Below are positions 54,186 to 64,000 of a stretch of 64,000 nucleotides of DNA, piece after piece. The translations under genes and the position numbers were made by a program. The DNA is from Wuchereria bancrofti (Eukaryota > Nematoda > Chromadorea > Rhabditida > Onchocercidae): positions 4,040,102-4,104,101 of the forward strand of contig SSBO01000012.1 in NCBI GenBank assembly GCA_005281725.1, read 5' to 3'. The stretch's first letter is position 1; each line of letters begins with the position of its first letter. The notes under the pieces are model-generated. The model saw nothing but the letters and a program-made list of their open reading frames with translations. It made no database searches and had not been told where the DNA came from.

Positions 54186-54398
54186 AGATTCATCATTCAC
54201 GTATGTATCGACGACGTTAACGGATATGAGTGGGAGTGGACAACTGAACCATCACTGTTTAATGAATGTGTGATCTTCGATGATGTTTACGACAATGTCA
54301 TTAGTGGAATTTCAACATGGAAACTTCTGTCAGTAATAAAAATGAACGACGATGGAATAAAATATGAAAAAAAGCATATCCATGTACACAAACTGTAA
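54186..54398 (+). CDS. unassigned open stretch, possible exon
   Basis: Seventy open codons closed by TAA, in sequence less AT-rich than its surroundings. The translation includes VCIDDVNGYEWEWTTEPSLF and NECVIFDDVYDNVISGISTW, with a coding-like mix of Trp, Cys and acidic residues. There is no good upstream ATG; an internal exon would be required. No family recognised. It lies about 250 bp downstream of the inverted exon copy on the same strand. Confidence 0.25.
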   Translation, partial: RFIIHVCIDDVNGYEWEWTTEPSLFNECVIFDDVYDNVISGISTWKLLSVIKMNDDGIKYEKKHIHVHKL

Positions 54399-54928
54399 TG
54401 ATAGCAAGAAATGATAGTAATATTTATTCACTGGAATTCAAAAATTTAACTTTTTTGAAAAACCATTGGAATCTTTGATTTCTTGAAAATCTTACTGCAT
54501 CCGAGTAGTTTGAACTGTTTAATTTCCCGATTTTATTAAATGTTTTCTAATTTGCTTGAACCTTGAAATCTGAAATAGATATGTATAATTCAGAATTTCG
54601 ATAGCCTTAAGAAATAAATAGATTGCAATGGAAAGGAATTTTAAAAAGAGAACAAAAAGTTTTAAAATATTCTAACATTAAAATGGACGCCATAACCTAT
54701 AACCATCACAGCTGGTCTTTGTGAACTCTTCATTAGCCGTACTGTTGTCACTAAATTTATTGTCACGGAGCAGATATGCTTTTTCTGCTCCTATTTTCTC
54801 TTCAGAATGAGCTTCGATGCCTGAAGTACCGATCATGCATCCAACACTAAAAATCGAACACTAAAAATGGCCATTAATAGAATACATTTCGATTACCAAA
54901 AGGAATAGAAAATAGCAGTATTTAAAGA

Positions 54929-54972
54929 AAAGTTTTCATTATATATATATATATATAAAGTTTTCATTATAT
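54929..54972. repeat. 16-bp direct repeats around an (AT)n tract
   Basis: AAAGTTTTCATTATAT occurs at 54929-54944 and again at 54957-54972, separated by an AT dinucleotide run. A slippage-type structure. Confidence 0.7.
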
Positions 54973-56668
54973 GTATACTTTTGAATAATGATTTTATCTT
55001 TTTCTGGTTTTGGCTAAGGAAATGATTTTGGTTAAGGAATTTTTGAACACGATCTTGGAGGAGCTACTGCAACGACGGTAGCATACCATTAAAGTGTAAT
55101 GGAAAATATTATCAAACCTGTTAGTATGGTCTTACGATGATATAATTATTAATTTTAAAGAAAACTGTTCAAAAAATTTATGCTTTTACCAATAAAGTTA
55201 CTAGCTTGCAGAGTATCACAACTGACCGATAGAATGAAACTAATATGAAATGTAAATTAAAGAGTAAACTCTTCTTCACCTATTCTCAATGTATTTCAAT
55301 TTTCATAAATCGTAAACTACAATTTCTCTAGAGTAAGAATATTCCATCACTTTACAAATCAGACTCAATAAAGTTTTAAGTTCCGAGAGAAGTGATATCA
55401 ACGTTTCTAACAGCCTTTATCGGCTAAATACTTATTTTGTAGTAAAATTCCAGAAATATGATATGTGCAAAAGTTTACTTTCTCAGACACATGCGATTTT
55501 GGTATTCTGATGGCATTTTATTGCTTTAATCCCTTGTTTTATGAATAATAATAAGGCACATTTTGCTGTTCTATTTTTAAAGAAATAATTCACTCTTTTC
55601 ACTCATATAAAAAATTCACACTCAAATATAAAAAAATATGGTATATATGGAAAGAGGAAGAGAGATAAAGAAAAGGATTTAAGAAAGCAAGGAAATCAAA
55701 AATATCGCTCAGCTGAATTTCATCTTCATTGAACTTTTCAATAAAATATATGTTTGATTAACACTGTCCTTCCCTGTAACGCGACACTTAGTCTAAAGAG
55801 ACTGTCTCAACATATCTAAAAGTATTCAAATTCATCTAAGGAGCGGAGCGACACTGTGTTTTTGACTAATTTAGTACAAATGTAAATCTAACTCATGATT
55901 GAAGTGATAACTGTGTAACGATATTGATCATTTCAAGATGAGGAACCACCAGTTTATGCAAAACGATTTCATATAGGATACAGTTCACAGAGTTCAACAT
56001 CTTTAATCACTAATATTACATGTAGGCATGAAAAGCACAAGGATGACAGGCTTTCATACTTCCTCACTCCACTGGAAAATTTTATAATAATAGTTCTGGA
56101 AGAGTCATAGCTCAGTTCGTATAATCTCTTTATCACCTTACCCCTACTTTCTTTAAAATTCACCTGGTTGTGTGATTCAATATCTCAAATGTCGAAGGTT
56201 GCATTATTTTCGTTTGCTGATAATTGCTGTATGCATGACTGTTGTAATACACTCTGTTAGCACCAATGCAGTAGCAAGGCAACGATGCTGACATTCTCTG
56301 ATACTGCAATGAAATGATACGGTTAAGCATTTTGATCATAACTTCTCAATTCCATATCTCGTAAATTTGAGATCGATCTGAGCATTTCGAAATGAACTTT
56401 GTTCTGTTTTCCATTTCCTGTGGTTCAGAGATTTCACTACATTATACAATACTTTGTTAGAGAGCATATTACAGATTTAACCAGAAAAGAGCTTTGCAGA
56501 TAAATTTCCTACAGATTAAGTTATTTAAATTTAATTTCAAGCAATGAGAATTATTAACAATTATCATACTAGACCAAGTTGGCGACTGATTCTCGAGAAT
56601 AAGCTATAAGTTTTGAGGAAAACTGGGAAGTATGTTAAAAAAATACTGAATTTCCAGCAAGCTCAGCA

Positions 56669-57955
56669 TTACTTTTTTAGTTTTATGATTACCTTCATGG
56701 CCGGTTCACTGATAAGCAAGTGTAGACGAGCATTCAGATGACTTGTGAGACGATTATTGTATTCTCGCAAATTAACTGGCCATTTCTCTAGCAATGTATA
56801 ATTTTGCATTTCTCGCACACAATTTGAGAAACCATCCACAAAATAAGGCAACGAAAAGACTTTTTTTGCTTCTGAAGAGAAATAACACCGTCATTTTAAT
56901 CAAACACAAATATCTCACTCAAAAATTTGAATTTATATTATGGTACTTTATGCACAATTTATGCGTTCAAAAGTATTATAAATATATTATAAATAGAACT
57001 CGAATTCATATTACGGTACATTTTTTCATCACCATCTAATTTTAAAGCCCATTAAAGAGAATTAGATTTTTTGGTTTCCCATCAAGGTTTTAACTTCTGC
57101 TTTACTAATTCAAATTTATCATTTTCTCAAAAAAATAAAAAAGAATGAAACTAACTGCTATTAGCAGCAATACGTCTTCTTAGCTGTCTAATATAGGCGA
57201 CACTCATCTCCAAAATATCTGCTTTCTCCCATTTGAAATGACTTGGAGACTTAAAATGGTTAAGAAATTATCTTAAAAAAATACTCATTACATTTTCCAA
57301 AATTCTCTACAATTACTCAAATTTTCGCTCTGACTCGTTTCCTCTGAGTTTTAAAGTTCCGGATCATGTTTGATCCAAAGATCTAGAAAAGTTTGATTAC
57401 ATCAAGCAATGGAAAGGATTAGAAATATAGTATCAATAAGCATAATATTTAATGAGAGATGGCAGAAAGTTGGAGTAGAAAGGATGAGGTGGTAATATAA
57501 GATGAGGTGGAAATAAGTTAAATCAAAGCAGTAAAAGCAACAAATATTTAAAAAAATAACCCCGTTTTTAACATCATCCACTAACATTTGTCTCATCTCA
57601 AAAAGACATTTATTGATTCGTGCTCTTCGTTTTCTTTCCATCAGCGGTTTGTTAGACTGAAAAATCTTATAAATATTATAAAAATTGGTCTAAAAAAAGA
57701 AAAAAAAACCCCTTTCAGCAGTTTAAATTAAATGTCAAATTTTAATTTCTCTATTATTTAACTGAAAATGAAACCCTGAAGCTTGCCCTGTGAATAAGCA
57801 TAAACAAGTCGAGAAAAAAGAAGTCAAAAATTTTTAGCAAGTGCATGATTTTGAAATCCAAATATTTCAATGCAATGTGATTTCATCTCAATTACCTTTT
57901 GTGTCAAAGTTTTTCCCTTTTCTGAATCCGACTTTTCAACGTCAGCTTGTAACAT
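56669..57955 (-). CDS. lin-22: Hairy/Enhancer-of-split bHLH-Orange repressor, LIN-22 type
   Basis: Transcriptional repressor of the HES family; C. elegans LIN-22 patterns epidermal seam cells and neuroblasts. Exons: 57955-57896 (starts MLQADVEKSDSEKGK), 57656-57561, 57249-57156, then 56871 to 56693 or to 56669. The basic region and helix 1 (NKPLMERKRRARINKCLFEM) carry the Pro typical of Hairy proteins. Helix 2 is split by an intron (HFKWEKADILEMSVAYIRQL), with KWEKADILEM as in C. elegans LIN-22. The last exon encodes an Orange domain (YFVDGFSNCVREM onward). If the final exon is not spliced it ends seven codons past a possible donor (AAG/GTAATC), giving 150 residues; C. elegans LIN-22 is about 173. 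No WRPW motif seen. A TTTTGTCAG acceptor 19 nt before the ATG suggests trans-splicing. Confidence 0.9.
56782..56940 (-). repeat. source copy of the 159-bp inverted duplication
   Basis: Contains 69 bp of intron 3, the acceptor and the first 90 bp of exon 4 of the lin-22-type gene. It matches 53771-53929 in inverted orientation at 157 of 159 positions by eye. Confidence 0.9.
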
Positions 57956-57973
57956 TGAATGTTGTCTTATTCG

Positions 57974-57983
57974 CTGACAAAAT
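57974..57983 (-). promoter_or_regulatory. candidate spliced-leader acceptor for the lin-22-type gene
   Basis: On the minus strand ATTTTGTCAG ends at 57974, leaving about 18 nt of leader before the ATG at 57955. Confidence 0.5.
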
Positions 57984-60900
57984 GTGCTTTCGCTATGCTT
58001 TCGCTTGATCAGTCACTGAAAATTACTGAATTAGTGATAATTAAATATGAGCATAACTTATTAACGTTGTACATTTATTTCAACAACAGATTCATTACGT
58101 TGTACAGAAATGACCCACCCAAGGTTGGTAAAATTTGAACATTCATTATTATATTTGAATTTCTTTAAGTTGGAAGTCTTCAAATTGCTTAATGTTTCTT
58201 AAACTTGAATTTTTTTTCTTTTTTGAATTATATTGTGGCAAAAATACAAAGTTTTCTATCTTGATTTTGAAGCTTTTTCGATCTAATTATGGGCAGGAAC
58301 ATACAATAAATCTAAATTTCCACAAAAAAATTGGCTATAAAAAACTGCCCTGAGAAAGATTCCGAAATTTCTGCATAACAATAATTTCTTCGGGGAAAGA
58401 TTGCAGTGATAAGCCAAGTGTAACAGCGCTCATTGAGAGATGTGAGTGCCGGAAGTTGGTTAGAGTTTTTCGAAACTTTTGAAGAGCTAAAAATTCTAGT
58501 TTTGTGAGTTTCGAGTCTTGAAAAAGCTGACATCATACTATTATCTTAATTTTATTTCTATAGCTGAATATATATATATATATTCTCAAGAAAGAAATAC
58601 GAAAATGTCTTAATTCTGATGTCCAGAAAAAACAAGTAACAAAATAAAAAACGTTTTGATGTCATTTTCAAAACTTTTTAGAAGCTATCAATATCTAAAA
58701 TTAGGCTATGATTTATTTAATAATATATCAGTTCACTGGAAACAGATTTATCTTTGTTTTGCATAGATAATGCAAGCTAGAATTCTTTGTGAACAAATAT
58801 TAAATCAAATGTCGAGACAATATAGAATACTTCAGATTCAATTTTAGAAATTTGAAAGTAGCAAATATTGTGGCCCTTTCATAAAATATAAAATGTAATA
58901 AGTTTTTAAACAGAATGAATAAAATATTGATAAGAAAAACTTAAATTGTAATAACTTCAATTTGTAATAACTTCAAGCATTATTTCATATGATTAATTTA
59001 TCCTTTACGATATTTGATGATGTGGAAAGTAAAAGGAAGAAAAAGTAAAGCAAACAGAAATGAGATTCATACTGTGCTGATAACGCTTAAAGTATCTGTC
59101 CCTTCCTGAACATTTCAGGTCCTGAAATACCGAATCAAATTATTGCAATTTTATATTTAAACTATCCGAAATCCGTATATCTTCTTCGTAGCTAATATTT
59201 TTTCTTCAGTATTAGCATTAATGTATTTGTACCAAATGGTCGGTTTCTCTTAGCTTCTGCTGAAAAACAAAAAAGCAGGAGTGTGAGAGATATCATTTCC
59301 ATCAAAAATACGAAAAATACGTGCATACATGGTAATATAAAAAACACTTCCGTACATGGTAATGCTAATAAGCTTTATGCTGGTTGTAATTAATGGCATT
59401 AATTATGATAATAGTGATAACAGTGATAGCAATAATGACCTTGATAGGAACAATGCATCCTCACCAGCAATAGTAGTTGTGATAGTTAATGTGATTATAA
59501 TAATAATGATGATAATGGGAACTTCATTACAAATATCATGATTATTATGAATCAAATTGATAGTCATGGTGAAAGACATTTCGAAGGTTTACGGTAGGAG
59601 TCGTACGCATTAAACAGTTGATGAGTGATGCCGACGAAGCTTTGTAGAATTGACAAGAATACAGGTACTAGAAGGAAAAGATAGATGTATGGTGATAGGG
59701 GACAAAGATAGCTAAAGTGAATAATAATTGATGAGGGAGAAGAGGTAAGAGAAGACAGGAGATGAAACGAATTTTATTAAAGGCCATTTCGAGGATGCAA
59801 CGACTATCTCCAACATCATCACCACGTCGTCGATAACGATAGATCTGGAGGAAGAGAAGGAACGAATGGTGGTAGAAGTGCTCCAGTGCATTTCGTTGGA
59901 CAACTTAAGGGGTGATGCGATGCTCATTTGCCATAATGAGGATGATTTATAAGGCATTACTGATCAGATGAATCTGATAAATTACTCGCTCACCGTAAGC
60001 ACACTTATTCATTCCACTGGTCCCCCAATTCTCTTCCTCTTCCCTCCCTTTCATTTCACCGTATCAGCTCACATTTCATCAAATTTCCGAAGTTTACTAA
60101 TTACATTGAATTTATTTGTTTATTTATTTGTTTTTTTCTTACTACGATTGTAACTCCAAAAGCTCAATAAATAATTTTAATGGATTTATCAATAATACAA
60201 CATAGAATAAATTGCTAACAAGCTGAAGGTGACTTCATTTTGACATTCAGAGGGAGTCTTAAATATTCATGTTAGAAGTAACATTCTTCTTGGAAGTAAA
60301 CTTGATCACCATGCTTCTCAATTATTTATAAATTATACAGATTATGCTTACAAACAATTTGTTTATCAATTCATACAGTCGATTGAAAATCCGTTCAAGC
60401 AAAATTCCCAAATTACCAAAATTACTCCTTCGTGATACTAGAAATAAAATAAAAAGCGTCAAAGTGATGCTATAATTTGACAGGAGCAAGTGTCTGTCTG
60501 TCTGTTGCTCTTATTTCAAATCTGTGACTTTTATGATTAGCAAAATGAAAACTGAACGTTCTTGCAAAACTGATTATTAAATCAAATTTTATGAATTTTT
60601 TGACCACGACAAACCCAAAATCTGAGAAAGTTTAGATAAAAAAAAAGTTTCAGGAATCACTTAACTTTATTTTGCAGCTAATTTAATAATTTAATAAATA
60701 CTTGAAAAAGCCCTACTTTTAAAATTTTGAAGAATGAGCACTTTCCTTAGGAAACTTCTATTTAGACATTTGTTAGTATTCTCAACAGATTCCTGGTCAG
60801 CTTCTTATTCCTTTCACTTCTACCTGACAAGTTTTTGGGCACACTAAATATATCTTTGTATTTCCAAATGTTGGAACATAATTACCGTGTTGAATTATAG

Positions 60901-62775
60901 TTGTACTTCTTGATCAAAACAATCTATAGCAAGGACATTTTAATAAATCACTAAACCATTCCGAGTTTGCAAAACCATATTCGCATAATCTATTCTGCAT
61001 ATTGAAAGACAACAATACTATCTTAAATTAACAGCGGAATTTATAGATTTCTCGTCCATTTGTTTCAGATAAGATTCTGATAGACAGATGTTGGTGAGGG
61101 CATTGGAATTGAACATTGAGACAGCAGGAGAGTAGATGATATTTATTATCATTATGCTAAATCTGACCCTCGTTCATTAAAACTAATAGTGGCACCTTGA
61201 GTGACAAATTGCTGTTGTCCTGCGCTCGGTCAATCTCGATATCTTTTAATTCCATATAGCGTCCCATTGTATAGTACCGCCTTCGCTTTATTTATATCAA
61301 TTTCTTTCCATTCCCGACTTAGAATCCTTGGCACAGAAAACCTTCCTACTTAGTTCGACCAAATCTAATCACGGCCTCTACCATTCGGCATTACCAAAAA
61401 TACTTATCTTTATAAAAAAAAGCATCTGAAAACAGTGAAGTAACCACAGAACTCACTCATGCAAGGATTGAGTTGTGTTGTTTTATGAACTATTCCAACA
61501 AACGTATTTAAGAACAGTACGAAGGATCGATTTGAGGCAGAGATTCCGCAACAGAAACAAACTGTTTAATAAATATACTGAAGTTGGGAAAGGCAACAAA
61601 TCATTGTCATCGCAGTGCTTGACTCTAAGCTTCTGATTTTCATAATCCGACGCTCAGCAAAATCGATTACGTCATTTGCATGTGATCCAAAATGGATCAA
61701 ACAGCTTCAAGAACATTTCGTGACTTAATCAAAATCACATTAGCTTAAAATCGAAAAAAGGTCGTTAGAACACCTACAAACTTGAATCGTAAAATCTCGC
61801 ACTCACTGATTGTACTAACTCACAAGCTATCTTCAAATTTAAGAACAACTGCTACGTACTTTTGACCCCTCTGCTTCCCAATTTTCTCTGGATACATATC
61901 CTTCCGTAGTACATAACGTATATAACATTTATAATATAGAAAGCAGACTGACAGCTTCATAACATTAAGGCATAAAATTAAGGCAAATTTTTTTTTTTTT
62001 GGAAAAGTCTTGCAGAAAACTAGAAAAGAGGGATCACCGTAGAAAGGCATCTTGTTACAGCGCAGTATATTCACAACTTGACTGACTACTTACTAATAAC
62101 AAAAGACAAAAACAGCTTTTTGTTGTGTGAATAAGGTTAACAAATATAATTTGCAGAGATACAAAAGTGCTTCATAAATAGTTTGACAGATATAAATTAA
62201 CGAAACACAACAAATAAATGGAAAGAAAAAAAGAAATACAAAGAAGAAACAGTAAAATCTTCGCCATATATATTTAGCAATCTGTCACTTGGCTCAACTT
62301 AGTCCTAAATACAACCGAAATTTCAGGAATTTAAAATATCTAAAACTGATGCCGAAACATCAAAGCAGTAAAAAATGTGAAATGGGTCAAACTAACACTT
62401 TTGTAAATGATAAAACCAAATATAGTAGCGTAAGAAAACATAAGCATATCCTTCAGAAATTAAAACACTTTCTAAACTTCCTTGTCATTATACGGGATAG
62501 GAAGTAAGGAGCATAACACGCGCAAAAATTTAAGGAAAAGTTTAAGCTAACAAAGTACAATTTCACATAATGAGATGATGTGTTCAATCATCTGGTTTGA
62601 AAGGCACGCCACTGATAAAAAAAATAATAGGTGAACGTGTCAAATCAAACAGATTTAATATATCATATTCAGGGAGCGCGTCCAATAGTACTGATTATCT
62701 AAGGCAGAAAGTATCAATTTTGACGAATATATGATCTTCGGAAAAAACAGCATCAATTTTGATGAATATATAACA
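57984..62775. other. region without a recognised gene
   Basis: About 4.8 kb between the lin-22-type gene and rap-1, both on the minus strand. It holds an AT dinucleotide run at about 58567-58583, a tandem TTGTAATAACTTCAA pair near 58.95 kb, and degenerate GAT repeats at 59.4-59.55 kb. Presumably it contains the promoter of the lin-22-type gene and the 3' end of rap-1. No coding exon was recognised. Confidence 0.55.
62713..62771. repeat. 20-bp direct repeat downstream of rap-1
   Basis: ATCAATTTTGAYGAATATAT occurs at 62713-62732 and 62752-62771 (one mismatch, 39-bp period), immediately past the rap-1 stop and therefore likely in its 3' untranslated region. Confidence 0.75.

Positions 62776-64000
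<1,225 letters not shown>

Larger units (their letters stand above)
53930..56668. other. spacer between the inverted copies, no confident gene
   Basis: AT-rich sequence. A plus-strand open stretch of 70 codons lies at 54186-54398 and is listed separately. Direct repeats of AAAGTTTTCATTATAT at 54929-54944 and 54957-54972 flank an (AT)n tract. Any 3' exons of the lin-22-type gene would also lie here, but none was identified. Confidence 0.45.

Overview
This is nuclear DNA from a nematode. The sequence is very AT-rich. Genes are broken by many short GT-AG introns with U-rich acceptors (TTTCAG, TTTTAG), and several start codons lie within about 5-80 bp of an acceptor-like site, as expected for spliced-leader trans-splicing. 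The encoded proteins are animal proteins whose closest recalled relatives are nematode ones. Base composition and gene content would suit a filarial or other spirurid worm, but that is inference. Nothing bacterial, viral or plasmid-like was seen.

Layout from left to right. 1-13.5 kb: no confident gene; low-complexity tracts and one possible terminal exon near 0.5 kb. 13.56-19.98 kb (+): a complete seven-exon GATA transcription factor with two zinc fingers, orthologous to ELT-1. 20-24.9 kb: empty as far as I can see. 24.89-30.81 kb (-): complete 17-exon beta-prime coatomer subunit (COPB2). 31.94-34.40 kb (+): complete eight-exon phafin (PH + FYVE) gene, head-to-head with the coatomer gene. 34.4-38.7 kb: no gene seen. 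38.71-40.36 kb (+): five-exon small heat-shock protein. 40.4-44.1 kb: weak exon candidates only. 44.17-50.46 kb (-): pieces of a class C G-protein-coupled receptor in the expected order (Venus-flytrap exons, cysteine-rich exons, transmembrane exons); the splice chain is not fully resolved. 53.77-53.93 kb: a near-perfect inverted partial copy of an exon of the next gene. 56.67-57.96 kb (-): a Hairy/E(spl) bHLH-Orange gene, LIN-22 type. 58-62.8 kb: no gene seen. 62.78-64.0 kb (-): Rap1 small GTPase, all but its first exon.

These genes do not form an operon or pathway. Two are developmental regulators (elt-1, lin-22), two act in membrane traffic (coatomer, phafin), one in signalling and adhesion (rap-1), one is a chaperone and one a receptor. 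From memory, several of the C. elegans orthologues (elt-1, copb-2, lin-22, rap-1) lie on chromosome IV, so the window looks like a conserved linkage-group fragment. The most unusual structures are the 159-bp inverted partial duplication of the lin-22-type exon, a 35-bp duplicate of a splice junction inside the coatomer gene, and the unresolved class C receptor locus.
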